From Litomosoides sigmodontis (Eukaryota; Nematoda; Chromadorea; Rhabditida; Onchocercidae), in the NCBI GenBank assembly GCA_963070105.1, contig OY718806.1, positions 3,444,865-3,508,864 on the forward strand: DNA of 64,000 nt. The letters are read 5' to 3'. A model generated the notes under the pieces. It was not told the DNA's origin. It did not search any database and worked only from the letters and a program-made list of their open reading frames with translations. The translations under genes were made by a program, and so were the position numbers. Position 1 is the stretch's first letter. Each line of letters opens with the position of its first letter. Below are positions 12,539 to 25,569 of this stretch, one piece after another.

Positions 12539-14825
12539 CTGAAACACGATTCTGAAGATTTTCATGAAATTAAGGTGCAGTTTTCCCCAGATAAAGTACA
12601 ATAAATATGGGAAAAACAGCAAATTGGGAGAGGTGTAATTTTTAACTTCTCAATGGCAACACAAACTACATAAGGTGAAAAAAATTTGAAATAACTTGGC
12701 AGAGTTCACAAAAGTAGTTCAATAAATTAGCTTCCAATTGGCAAAGAAACTTTGAATAGAGTTATGGAAAAGAGAAGATGCATCATGTGCACAGTTAGTA
12801 TGCATGAGTTACTTGTCGGCTAAGAGCACTGTTTTGTCCACGTAAGCAAGAAATATATCAGATTGACCTGAATAACCATCCGCAAAAACATCCCCGATTA
12901 GCACTCAAAATTAAACAGTTCCTCTAATCTGCTCGCAACAACTTATCGTTTTTGCCACTTAACTTTGAGCAACCACACTAAAGTTCCGCTTACCACGTGC
13001 TATGCTAGGATGAATTGGAAGTATCACTCTGTTCATTCAATAATGATAACTATTTATCTGGGAAATCCTAAATGGCGTTCAGAAATATGAATCCACAAAA
13101 TAACGATTTTAAACGGCGGCTATACAAATTAAACGAAATGAATATGGCGGAAGCAGAAAAAACCTGGTGTTAAAGCATTCGGAGGACGCTGACACAGAGC
13201 TGGTGAAGGCACTGCAGAAGATGAAGCGACCATATGTGAATACGCAGTTCGACCGGCCACAGGCTTTAGCTGGGCCGGTTGCAGCAAAGGTGATGCAATT
13301 GCCACGGCGTAATTTGGTTCACTATTTCAATTTTATAATATGTGGACGCTTCTCCTGTAATGTACAAATGCTCAGTGATAGCATTACATCTAAAGTTTGG
13401 AAACGCTTGAAAAAAAAACCCGGCCCTCAGGATTGTAAAACAGTATCTAGCTGCTTGGAACTCACATATTTCAAAATGGCACAGCACGGTTCAATATTAT
13501 AATGAGTGCGCTTTTGACATGAAATGAACAAAAACTAATGTCAGGAGGTGGAACTTTCCAGCTGACAGAGGAGAAGAAAAGGAATTTAAAAATGCTCACT
13601 AGTGATTTTCAAAAACTTGAATAGTTCTCAACCATCAACAATTGCAAAACGGTTTCGAGAAACACTAGCGAGAAACATTTTTGAATCTTCTTGTAATATG
13701 ATAGGCAATGTTTTTACAATTTGAAAGACGTGTAACATTAACAGTGAATGGTGTAACATGGAGGTACCACTAATAAACAAAGAGGAAATTTAAGTGAGAT
13801 AATGCTATATCTTCCTGCTCGTAAGAGTTGATAGATAGAAGGACAGTAGTTGCTTCCCTTTACGTTACTCTTTTGTCACACAGAACGGAGGAGTACTCCT
13901 CCTCCTACCATCTTACTGTTCGTTGAAATTTATTGTCCATAAAATGAAATTGAATAAGAATTTGCTTCTGGTCATGCAGTGGACCATTCTACTTCCACTG
14001 CTACTACTGCAAAAAATTGTACATTTCTCGGAAGTTGCTGTGCAGTAAACAATTAAGGCTTCATCACAAAATAATTTAAAATTTAGGACGAGTAAGAAGA
14101 AAAGAAACAGGAGAAAATTAAAGCAATCAGGGAGTTGCCGCCAAGGTCTTGGAAACATAAATTCCGCGTCATTACAATGTGAAGGTGGTCGTGCTCGCCT
14201 CAATTCCTCGGTCCTACATGATTCTCTGCGTTTGCGTGCAGCTCTAAAGAGATGCATTCGGCAGGCAGTTGCATGCTGCATTCTATTCATAAGTACCATT
14301 TAAAAGAATAGGGGTCACTTGAAATTTGAATGATTTATGGTGTCTGTGTTTACCCACAAATTCTAATTCAGAGCACGTCGCTATCGGATTCTGAAAGAAC
14401 CAAAGATCTTCCAGGTGAATCGGCAGTGACAGAGAGACATTTCCTTACTTAAAACAGAGAGATTGAGAGGCAATTTTTCGTCGTACTAACTCCATTTATG
14501 CATTTGCCCACTGCAAATGACTAAATGCGACATGCCCAACAAGATCATTTGCTCACCAGTGTGGTTTTCGTTGTCTCGAAACCTGTATAAAAGTCATATG
14601 AAAACATCGAACGTTCTTCCTTTACAGTCACGCGTACACCTGCACAACTCTCCCATCGACTGATAGAATAGTCTTAATCTTTTGGACGTGTGCGACCTCC
14701 AACTTTCATCAGTAGAAGCAATCTGCTTCTCGTCCTTCTCCCGTAGAGAATGTAAACAACCTTCATTCGCCCACTGAAATCCGCAATTATCTCATGATTG
14801 CAATTAGTGCGTTGTGTCCTGAAAC
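12539..14825. other. Region upstream of the first ldb-1 exon seen
   Basis: Probably holds the ldb-1 5' end or promoter. It contains a GC-rich coding-like fragment at 13144-13289 (listed separately) and an Arg-rich minus-strand open frame at 13913-14299 that I could not support. I found no upstream ldb-1 exon with the required phase. Confidence 0.4.
13144..13289 (+). pseudogene. Frameshifted coding-like fragment, family unknown
   Basis: An ATG at 13144 opens MAEAEK and then stops after nine codons. One extra base in the run of six A's would join it to a frame that stays open for about 40 codons (contains EDADTELVKALQKMKRPYV, then QALAGPVAAK) up to a donor-like AAAG/GTGATG at 13289/13290. The segment is clearly richer in G and C than its surroundings. 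I do not recognise the protein. It could be the first exon of a pseudogene, a retroposed fragment, or a real exon hit by a homopolymer sequencing error. Confidence 0.35.
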
Positions 14826-15062
14826 ATGGACCCAGAAGCAGCGCCCAGCAACAACATCAATGTCGTTACATCAGTTCGTTTTATGAAGTAACAAATTATA
14901 TATCCTCTACAACATCGATGTTCGCAAGGAATCGAATCACATTAATCACAAAAACCAAGCAGAATGGATAAAGAAAAAAAAATTGATGTTAATCTGGATG
15001 GACTTCTTCAAGAAAAATATTCCGAATTACGCCATCAAGTAGACAGTGTGGGAACTGCGTAA
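14826..15062 (+). CDS. Possible small two-exon gene, 53 residues, unknown
   Basis: Exon 1, 14826-14887, starts MDPEAAPSNNINVV and ends in phase 2 at a GTAACA donor. Exon 2 opens at 14963 after CCAAGCAG, supplies the missing codon base and continues (DVNLDGLLQEKYSEL) to a TAA at 15060-15062. The stop overlaps an AATAAA. The predicted intron is 75 nt. The product would be a short, charged, probably helical protein with no signal peptide or membrane segment. I cannot name a family. The support is the joined frame, the splice sites, the poly(A)-like motif and a higher GC content than the flanks. It may still be chance. Confidence 0.35.
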
Positions 15063-15721
15063 ATAAAAAGATGGAGAAGCAGTAAAGCACGCTAAAAAAG
15101 GATGAAGAGAGTACGGCAAGGTTATTTAATGTGCCCAATGAACATTGGACTTATAGACGGAATGCTCTCAAATTGCACTTCTACCTTGGAGAAATGTCAC
15201 TTTTCAAGAATGAACACTGTAAGCTTTTTATAAAGATACATTTCTTGCATTAGCCTTACAAAAATTCCATTAGCCTCTTCTATGCTGCAAAAGCGTAGAT
15301 TTTGCTGGATGTAAAAGAAAAGATATGAAGTGAATAATCCAGGAACAACTTATCCATGCTGATTTCTCGGTAACCTGTAAAGTACTTCTATGTTCGAATT
15401 GAAAATTAGTAATAACGATAACACTTTTTATGATATAAATTGCTGGAAAGGATGAAATCTTCAAGCCATTAGAAGGTTTCGATTTACTTCTAATCCGTTC
15501 TGGTCGTCAGAGTATTCTGCATTTTGGGAAAAAATGAGCTGGAAATGTTAAAATGAATATAGCTGGTAGATCGGTAATGACATATTTTCCACACCAACTA
15601 TTGGACAGCTCAGAAGTTGGCAACGAATGGACTGATTGTTGCGCGATAATACAGAATCTGTCGCATTTATGAACGAAAAAGAAAAAGGATTTATGAGTAA
15701 TGAAGGAGATGCAATATGCAG

Positions 15722-15955
15722 CAATCGTGTATAGTTGAGCAAATATCAATTAGCAGCCTAGTTGTACCCTATAAAGCTTTAATACTGCAGCACTCATTAC
15801 TACTACAAGTTATTCCCAAGGGAGTCTTTCATAAATAAATGTGGCTGTAATTAACAGGCGCGGTTCCGTGTCCTACTTCTTCACAACAGCATCTTCCTAG
15901 AAACTTCTCAACCAATCGTGTATGGTTGGGGAAATATCAATTAGCAGCCCAGTTG
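15722..15955. repeat. 43-nt direct repeat pair
   Basis: Copies at 15722-15764 and 15913-15955, each starting CAATCGTGTAT and ending AGTTG, agree at about 39 of 43 positions. They lie about 190 nt apart in the same orientation. No coding role is apparent. Confidence 0.85.
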
Positions 15956-18900
15956 AAGAAGTTGAAGAAGTAGAATCGCCATTGCATGCGTTCCCATCAA
16001 TAATTGTCACTGTTCCGACGTCCAAATGATATGTGTGATGAGCAGGCAATATCCTCGTCATCGTCACTGTTAGCATTGGCTCACAGGCTTTTTAATTCGG
16101 TAATATTTCCATTAAGAACTCGACATTCTCCTCAATTCTCTCTCTTCCTTCCCTCCTCCTTCCTTTCCGATTTGTGTAAAGAATAATGAACACGGAAAAG
16201 AAGAACAAATCACTCACACATTCATCCATTAAAATTGAGCGAAAATAAACGAAACTTGAGTGCTATTATCATCAAAGTAAGAATGAAAATGTATGCTTGC
16301 ATTTGCAAACACAGTAAATAAAATTGTGCCCTGTTTCGCATGAGACTGCGCTGTCCCTTGGCCTCTGTGAGAGAATGATACATCAATTTCACTCAGCAAA
16401 AATATGCACTGTGCAGTGGACAGTGGACAGAAAGGTAAGATAAATGGATGGAACGGGAGGCGTGTTAAAACTTGAGGTCAAATGAGAGGAACGGTCACTC
16501 TATCCAAGTAAATGCTACTCATACTGTTTTTGAACTATAAGCATAAAAAAACATAATCAGAGGATGAAATAAGAATTTCTCTTTACAATTTACAAGTTAT
16601 ACAGGTAGGCAGCAAAATTTCAGCTAAACCAAATTAGGAAGCGGCAATGAAGCAATGGTAATGCCTGCGGAATAAAAGCAAGGAAAAGGTTGAGAGGGAG
16701 AAAGAAGCAAAACAGGAGATATCAACCTGATGACGAGAAGAGGGCTCAAATGCATCATTTCCAAAAGCAATTTCTTAAAATAACAAAAAAAAAAAGAAAT
16801 GAAGGGGGTTGAACGAAGTGGAGAGGAAAAGAAGAGTACATTGCTGTGCAGCTGGAACAATTTTCGCTCCTGTTTGGCTTCTTCATCTTCAAAAAACGAT
16901 AGCATCATTATCGGCTATTCTGGCAACGTCTCCATCGTTACCTCCTTTGCCACTTTATTTCATCACTGAAATACTGCAGCTTCCATCCTTACCATCACCA
17001 CTCTTAGATCAGGTCATCGTTTCAATGATTACGTAATTGTTCACACAATTTTTGTTTTTCTCAAAATCACCTCCTACGTAGAATTTTAGTGTCGTCATAC
17101 GGATAAAAAAAAACCTGGAAAATTTTCAAGACTTTATAATTTTTATCCCAACATGTAAATACATGCAATGCGACAGTTTGAAAAACAAAAGCAAGTTTTT
17201 ACGACTGTGAAGATTGGAAAAAGGTGACAGTGATGATTGTAACTTATCCATTTGTCTTTTTTACGACAGTATGAAGAGAAGAATAAAGTTAAACAACATG
17301 TTTTGAATAAATAAACTTTTCATCGCTACCTTCAAAACAATAATCTAAGATTTAAGAGAAAAGGAATACATAATGAAATTGCAGAATTCTGAGAAGCTTG
17401 CATTTGGAAATTTCAAGAAGCGACACTTCTTTTCCGTGTCAATAGATTTACGATGACACGGAAAGGCGTTGCACACAATTAAAACTTCAGTGTCAATGTG
17501 CTACGGTGTATTCATTAAAGGACGAATTTTTCGTTTCCTTTTTGTTCGCCATCAAAACTTGAGGAAAAAAATTCTGCTATGCAAAAAAATCAGATGGATG
17601 AACTTTTTGAAAAGCACACTGTCAATTATCGTACATTTAGTATTTACACCACTGGAGAAGAATCATCAAGCGAAATGGAAAGAGTTCTCAACCTTTGCCA
17701 AAAAAGCAAGGAATTTGCAATCTTAAAAATCTGACCATGAAGATAGTCAGCAAAATACAGTGTTGCTTCTCACTTTTAATCGTCTAATCAAAATGCAAAA
17801 GATAATAATTCTAGCCAAATTACAGCCAATCCTTAACTTTATCCATGAGCCATCCAAGATAAATTTAAACTTCGGCCCTAGGACGCAGCCACCATTTTTT
17901 CTAATTTAGATTTCTTTTAGACCAGTTTGAAATTTCAACTTTTGAATTTAACCTTACTTCGGTCTATGTCAAAACTTTAGAGGTGCTATGAAACTTTTAC
18001 AATTCCTTAATCTCTTTTTCTGTCGGATTCCTGGCAGCAAGAAGTAAGTCGAAAAATAAATGAACGATGTTAGAGACCGCTTAGCAATTTAACCAAGGTA
18101 TATAAATAACGCAATCATCTCAATACAAAGATCCACAAGAATTTTGTTTTCCCTTAGTAGTAACTTCAACAAGCTTCTAAATTTTTAATCTTGTGACTTT
18201 CCGCAAATGAAAATACTCCCTTGCAGATGAAGGAAATACATCTGAGAGTTCGAAGTGAATTAAACATCCAAATGTGAAAGAGGTCAAATAGAACGCTGGA
18301 AAACTGAAGATAAAAAGTCTTCACTACTATCTCATTACCCACTTTTCTTTCATCCATTTATCTCTTCTGACGATAAATCAACACAATCACTGTTTTTGTC
18401 ACTTAAATCATCGGATACTTGAAGAGATTTCCAAAAAGTAGTAAATTCCAAAGAGGTTGATCGGCCATCAAAACTAACAGATAAGATGGAAACTATCTGA
18501 ACTGAATCTATCTTATCCATCATAACGAAGCACAATCTTGTAAGTGGTTGATTGGTTTTGCAGTCGTCTTCAAAACAGCAGTGTCTGGAATTCAAAAAGC
18601 AATTCTAAAGGCAGAAACGTGCAATGTAAATGATTCTTAGAACCTATTAAATGTTTTATGACAAGAAGTGCAATTCAGATTACTATTATCTCAAGCTTGA
18701 GGGAAATCAATAAAAAAAATGACAATATTGGAGAGGAACTGGCGTCAGGTGGCAAACAAAACTTGGTGGTGAAAAGAGTGTGAATGATGTATAAAGTTTA
18801 ACTCTACGTAAATCTTGTCGGTAAGCCAACTAGCTTCACTGATTATATGTAATTCTGCTTGACAAGATAGCAATAGAAAAAAAAAATGAGACAATGACAA

Positions 18901-19435
18901 GAATGTGTGAGCGACTTGAAGAGCCTGTTTCCTTCGCCAAGCACAGCTATTCATACATCTATCCGAGCTCGTTATTCAGGTATAAATGAAAAGATATCGG
19001 GAATGACAGATGAATGGATGGACATACGGTGTGGACATGCAATAACAGAAACAACAATTACAGTTTGCAAGAATTCAAAAGTTGGTGAATAAACCGGAAG
19101 AGAAGAAAAAGATTGTTAGTTGAAGGAAGGGTTACAGGGAGTGCAGCTAGCCTGCCGACAGATGGTACACAGATCGCAATGAATGTGTGGCAAAGGAAAA
19201 GAAGTGTGTTCTTTCCAACAATGAATCTTTTTGGGGGTGCCGCAAAATTGCCTGTCCAAATTGGATGGTTTTCGAATAATGGGTTTCGGAGGCACAACAG
19301 AAGCGCATATACGTACATATCTAAATTTATATGTATTGCCAACCAAGCAGTATATTCGCCATGTAAGCTAAGCCAAACACACAAGCAAACGTCATGCAAC
19401 TTCTTCAAGTATTACTTTCTATTGTATCAAATATT

Positions 19436-19620
19436 AGATTATATTATAATTATATTACATTGTATTATATAATATGCACAATATGTTTATATAATATAAT
19501 ATATATATATATATTAAACGTTGTATATATCAATTATATTTTAAATAAATGTAATTATATATATTATAGTATAATATACAATGCATCATTTATATAGTGT
19601 ATTTATATAGTGTTGTATAT
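19436..19620. repeat. AT-rich low-complexity block
   Basis: Almost pure A/T with TA alternations and recurrent TATAT and TTATAT words. Open frames crossing it are low-complexity Ile/Tyr-rich and not credible genes. Confidence 0.85.
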
Positions 19621-22356
19621 GCATGTCCGTACGTAAGTTGCAGTCATTAAGAAGACAAAAACAAGGCAATGGAAGTTATGTCAGCAAATAACAAGCAATA
19701 AAGCCTCAACAGCCTTCAATGAGCAGCCTAACCATCCAGACAACTAATCAGCTTGGCCTGTCCCATCAAATCCACATCTCGGTTTTCCTGCAAATGTCAA
19801 TGAAAAATGGAAATCCAGATTTGGGCGATAGGGCTGCTGAAATCAGAATAGTCAGAGCATACACACGTCAGGGCAGTTGACGATGTAACGAGGATCCGCT
19901 CTTTCCTGCAACCAGTAACTGTGAGCAATACTGCTCAAGGTATTATCAGTTCTAGCCACGGAGCCCCAGATAACACTGCGCTTCGCTTACCGGCTTTGAG
20001 TAGAAATAAGTTGAAACACGGTATCTTACACTTAATCTTTCTAACTTGCTATTTCTAACTTTTGTGAAACTTTGAAGTACTAATGCTCGGCGCTTATTTT
20101 AGGACTAGTTGGTGAAGAATGCAAGAGGAGCACAAAATGTCATTTCATACATTGCAGTGTGCCTTTCAAAATAATAAGTTTTTATTCTACAGCAGTGACG
20201 ACAAGTGTTCAGTGGAAGCGCCATCATCTAATAACAATCAGCCGTATCTACAGTTGTACATAGATATCAGGCAAACTGTTCTCAGTCTGTCCTCCAAGAA
20301 TTAAAACCGTTAAAGACGTTCACAATTTCAACTTCTCCCGCTGCAATAATTTTTAAGTTACTGAATTTACATTTCAAATGCAGGTTGTGTAAAAGCGAGG
20401 TTGAATAACAGAACGAGGTGGAGGAATATTCTATGGACATGTGAGTATGCACATTTCAAAGATTCTAGTGTTAACTCATCTAAACAAGTCGAATGACAGC
20501 GAAACAGTTTTGCTTAGGCGATAAAGTAGGGGATAAGTATAGCAATACTAAACAAGAAAGCAATATTGAAAAGTATTAATTTCTCTAACTAGTAGTTCTA
20601 ACAAATCGAAGTCAGGCAATATTTTGTAGTAAAAATTTATTGAAAAAATGTCCACATTCATACAATTGCAGATTGACAGCGAGTTATTCCGTCCTCATTG
20701 CGATCGCTGTTGTGTACAAGAGGAAAATCGTGACGAGAAAAAAAAACGATTATATTGCGAATTACCAGAAATCTCCGATTTGCTCTGTTCCTTTTGAAAT
20801 AAAAAATTGATCGCAGTCGACTATTGCATATCATGAGCAATCTAAAGATACTGCGGATATTTCGGTTGGGAAAAAAACCTTTGTAATCGAAGGCATTTTT
20901 TGTAAAAATGATTGTGTCAATGAAATTTAGTTATGCAAAATATTTGTCAAATAAGAAGACGTGCATTTTGCAGTCAGAAATAGCTGCTATTTAGTACGAC
21001 TTTAAAAGAGTGATAGATACCTTGTAAAATCTTCCAGCGTCTAAAGCCTGCTGTTACGCGAATTGTGTGATCCTGCTGTTTTCTTTTGCAGAAATTGTAG
21101 AAGCTTTCTAGAACAATTCCACCCTTCATTCTTCCGGAGGTCATGCTGAAGGATTAATTTCAACCGGAACTTAATACCGTTTAAATTTGGGTACGAATTG
21201 GTGTTTATTAAGTTAATTCCAAAAGTGTTTGGAAAAAACTGCGCAAAAGAAGTAAAATGGTAATCATTTCCGAAAATTATTTATGGAACTGTTAGGATAG
21301 GAGAGCTGGAAGCTGCAAGGCTTGGGAACACGCAACCAAGACATTTAAGTCTATAAGGTATTAAGGAAAATGAAAAACTTCTGCTCCACCAAACATCACC
21401 AATCCCATAACATCCATGCAGCAATTTCTAACAATGTCGAAATGACTGTATTAAAAAAGAAGCACTGTTGAGCACAAACTACCGCAATAATTCAATGATT
21501 TAATTTCAAAAAGACCACACTTTTAACAGGAAAAAATCGATGAAGTGATAGCAAGAAACAGTTGTAAAACCAGCAAAATTCCTCTGTCAGGTATAGCCTG
21601 AACGAAGTCCCTCCCGACTATATGCCTTCCATGACACTGCAATGATACTCTCTGGCCACCTGCCAAAAACCAAACAAGCGGTCACTTATGAAATTGGAAC
21701 AGACTTAATGGTCGAGAACATTCTGGCAGTTTGATGAACAGCAGATCTTACTGAACATCGCAATGACTTCTCACAGCAAAATCAATCTGGACTAAGTGTC
21801 GCAAAAATGATGTGATTAATTTAGGAGTCGAATTTTGTATAGAAGCTCTACAAATATGTCGGAACTTCTGAACGACGCTGAACGACCAAAGTTAGACAGT
21901 CTTAATCTCAGCAACCCCATCCTCTATGTTCCGCCATAATTTTGCGGTCCATTCTAATTCGTAAGAATAGAGGGACAAATCCCACATTCAATTTCTACCG
22001 AAAGTGTCCCACTAATTCACCGGAAACCGTATCAGATAGGACGAATAGTTCATACGTAGCAGAGGATGCAAGAGTAATGTCATAGTCACAAGACTAAAAA
22101 GGAAGCGTATTACTTCGAGAGAGACAGAGACTGATGGTATAAATGAAATAGAATGGAGCGAGAAGTGAAGGTTTTGTTTATTTTCTAGCGATCGGTGCGA
22201 TCGGTTGTGGTTTGAACTAATTGACGGAGCGGTTGCTGTATTAATAATGAGAGTTTTGTAGCATGCCAAGAGCTAAGGAGGGTTGTAGGGTGATGGACAT
22301 TCGGTGGTAATTTGGCAATGGAATGAATGTAAGCAATCTCGGTGATCTCGGTGAGG

Positions 22357-25300
22357 ATGGATGTTATCGATGGTCAAATTATCAGTACACTGCGTCATCT
22401 TGACCCGTTCGTCTTCTTACAGTAATTTTTTTTGTTTTCATAGGAAACATCAAATTCGCGAATTCATTACTTCTACAATTTCAGGAACTTTTTTGATGGC
22501 CTTCAAGAGATTCCGAGCAGTGTTTCAGAGCTTAGTACTGAGATTATTTATCAAGCTATTGTAATATTAGTATGGTCATGCAGGCCGAGTACCAGGTAAC
22601 ATATATTTTAACTGTTTATTTTGCTAAGATGAGACAAATTTAAAACACTGTCCTCTTCAGGAAGGAAATCCCATCCAGATTGCTTCCTCAGAATATGTCT
22701 GCAAAGTTCCGATGCGTTACTACCGTTGTCGATGCAGTGAAGGCAAATTTCAGTCTTATTTGTGTGTTGATGTAACTCTTTCAACAAAAGTTGTCGGTCG
22801 AAATTAGGTTCAGCGAAAACCTTTTAAAACTATTAACTGCAGAGCATTGGTGTGCGTGATCCTATAGATTACCATGTGTTACTCTATGGACGAAGCAAGG
22901 AGTTGCGTAATATTCTTATCGGTCTTATGGAAAAATTACCCAAAGATTCCCCAGTGGTTACTTCTGCGAAAGGCAAGCATTGGGAAAAATTCTTCTTTTA
23001 CATCATTGTGTGCGCTCTGAAATTTTTTGATGTAAAGAATTTATTTATTGAAGGCCTTTTTCTTGCTCGGTAATTCAAAATAAGATTTACAGATCCACTG
23101 AGAGACCTCATTCGATCAGCTCTACATGATGAGATAAATAAGAGCAGTCTTGCGCGGTATAATTCAGCTCAAAAGAAGGCATGTGTAAGTGTGACGATGT
23201 ATACAAATTTTCATATTTTATCACAGTAAAAAATTTGGTAAATGTGCTTTTTTAGAACAGTCTTTGCATTTTTTTTTCCTTAGAAAAAAAAGTAATTTAG
23301 GCTTTAGCAAGAGTCGATTTCTTAAGTTTCCATGGCGATGTTATAGCAGCTTTACAATGTGATGATGCTCGATACTGTCACAAAGCATTTATTTGTTCTT
23401 TGCTGGAAAACAATGCCATGGACAATACTAGGGAACAAAATTATCAATCACATAGAGATGGAATTTTAGAAGTTCTGCGCATTAAGCATCCCATTATTAA
23501 CGAGGAAATGAAACCGCAGTAAGCTTGCTTTAATTTTTTAGTGAATATAGCTTCAGTGTTTTTAGTCCTCTGGAATTCATTTTAACCGTACTACAATAGA
23601 ATACATTATCCTATTATTATAGAACACTTTCCTACCCGTTCGATGTGTCTGCACCATGTAGTACCTTTCAGATTAAAACCCAAACCAATTCTTCCTACCG
23701 AATTGCAAAAGAAAGAAAAAATAAGTGAACAAGAAATTACTGAGGTTTCGGAAGTGGGTGTTGGAAAAAGTGAAGTGCTTAACAAATTGGTCAATGAATT
23801 TGTGGCTTTGACAGCATATGTGAATCGTAAAAAGATTTCTAAAGCTAAGGTTCGAAGTGTGATTTATTTTTTTTGTGTCAACAAAGAACGACATCATCAC
23901 AGTTGTTTGAAGTGTTCACTACGTACTAGTTAAATGGGCAGTTCAGCAATCCTGTATGCTTGTGATCGTTGTCGACAAATGCTGAATTGAATTAAGATAA
24001 ATTTACTACAGATGGAAAGTGATGAGGTTGAGCGATTGCTAGTTTTACGAAACAAGAAGTTTCAAGAGGCCGAAATTGATGGTCGATTAGAAAAATTGCT
24101 AAAAAATCCGGATCAAGTTTTAAAACTTGAGGTTTATTTTATACACTTGTAGTTATTCCTATTGGAGTGTATTTTTGTTGTAAAGTGACTAAAAGATGTA
24201 GAATTGATTTGCTGCATCATCATAAATATGTTTTTGTAGAACTATATTGATGGAAGTAATGAAAGGATGCAGCATCTTCAAAATTTGTGGTTGAAAGCCA
24301 AAGCAGAAAAAGATGAAGAGGTGAAAACAGCACGGCTAACCGCTTTATCATCGGTCTGTCGAACATTATAATTTTTCGTCGGTTAATCTGAATTTTCATT
24401 CGACAACTACAAAGAATTAAACTGTGGCTGTTGTAGGATTTTACCCTTCAGTACTGTAATCGAGAAGCATCAACAAAGGAGACAAAACTGATTGAGAACG
24501 AACTTGCAAGTAGAAGGAAAACTCTGGAAAAGCTGGTTTGTTTCAGATTGCACTGCAGTAGTTTTATTTAATATATTGTCATTGAGGTTTTGCATCAATT
24601 TTATTTGCTATTTTTTTAGAGAAAACAGATCGAGTCACGTGATGAAAAGCAGATTAATAGAAGTATTTATACGAAACACATATTTGATATTGTTAGCAAC
24701 ATTAGGAAGCAGCAGAATGAAATTAACAAGGTATATTCAAGTGATGTGTTGTAAATGCTTTCTGTTATCTCTTATTTATTGTATTCAAGGCTAAGCGTAC
24801 ATAAGATGGATTTTTTATAAAATCTTTGTTTAAAAAGTTGGAAACATTCAGTGACTAGAAGAAATACTTTTTTGTTTTCTCTGATACATTCTCAATATTT
24901 GCAGATTACCATTGAAAATCTCAGTCTTCAGAAGGAAATCAGGTTGAGTGCAGGCAAATTGGAGCGTTCTTTCACTGTCGTTGAGGGAAAACTGTACAAA
25001 GTATCTCTTTTCTATTATGCATTATGTCGCCTGTTTGCAGCGATTACCAAAATCAGCTCTGATACAACTGTATATGCATATCTCACTTGTTCGACTCATG
25101 TATTTTATATTGTTTGAAAGTTTGTGCCTATATATTATAGGATGTCGAGAAAGATGCATCTATGCAAAAAGCGTATAGGTTACTGATGAAAATTCATGGT
25201 GAATGTTCTTGTGTTATCACTGGCATTGATTCTGCTGGACAACTTGAACGAGAAATTGAAGAGCTAAACGATCAGGTAATATTATTTCATGCCGTTTCTT

Positions 25301-25569
25301 TCACATTCAAAATTAGTAAATGGAAAATTGTAAATGATTTACTAATTTTTCTGCTAAAACAACCAAATGAAAAAGCAACGTATAAAAAATCAAAACATTT
25401 GCTTTTTGTTCATATCACCAATTTGTCATTTATAACCTTTTTGTTTAAGATTGCTATGCAGCATCAAAAGAACACCGATGAAAAACTTGAGTGTATTGTT
25501 AACGACTGGATGGAAATAAAGGAAGAAAATGCAACTTTAAAGAAATTATTAAAAAAATGCGATGATTAA
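22357..25569 (+). CDS. ccdc22: CCDC22 homologue, Commander/CCC complex subunit
   Basis: CCDC22 pairs with CCDC93 and the COMMD proteins in endosomal cargo recycling. Exons: 22357-22421, 22485-22595, 22661-22742, 22843-22972, 23093-23184, 23301-23518, 23600-23849, 24012-24131, 24240-24353, 24437-24535, 24620-24730, 24905-25000, 25141-25275, 25450-25569 (TAA). All junctions keep frame and give 580 residues (human about 627). The N-terminus matches the calponin-homology-like domain (MDVIDGQIISTLRHL, later MSAKFR and LLYGRSKELR). Residues about 290-580 form the conserved coiled coil (HIFDIVSNIRKQQNEI, LQKEIRLSAGKLERSFTVV, KDVEKDASMQKAYRLL). Introns after exons 3 and 4 begin with GC, not GT; the exon 3/4 junction is fixed by a gapless match to human CCDC22. 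The first intron is the least certain boundary. Confidence 0.93.

Larger units (their letters stand above)
15063..22356. other. Gene-poor region upstream of ccdc22
   Basis: About 7.3 kb without a gene I can support. It contains a 43-nt direct repeat (15722-15764 and 15913-15955), purine-rich DNA at 16670-16830 and a very AT-rich block at 19436-19620. Open frames near 16620-16910, 18350-18595 and 19113-19472 lack recognisable features. The last 300 nt probably hold the ccdc22 promoter. Confidence 0.45.

Noticed and set aside
13913..14299. Minus-strand open frame of 128 codons, Arg-rich then hydrophobic
   Set aside because: The second half is AT-driven Phe/Leu runs, no domain is recognisable, and its splice sites do not fit the phase needed for an upstream ldb-1 exon.
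15507..15749. Overlapping minus-strand open frames of 80 and 64 codons
   Set aside because: Two frames open over the same DNA, both rich in Phe, Ser and Ile, with no motif; typical of AT-rich noise.
19113..19472. Plus-strand open frame of 119 codons
   Set aside because: It runs into the AT-rich block, has no recognisable motif and no splice context, and overlaps an equally long minus-strand frame.
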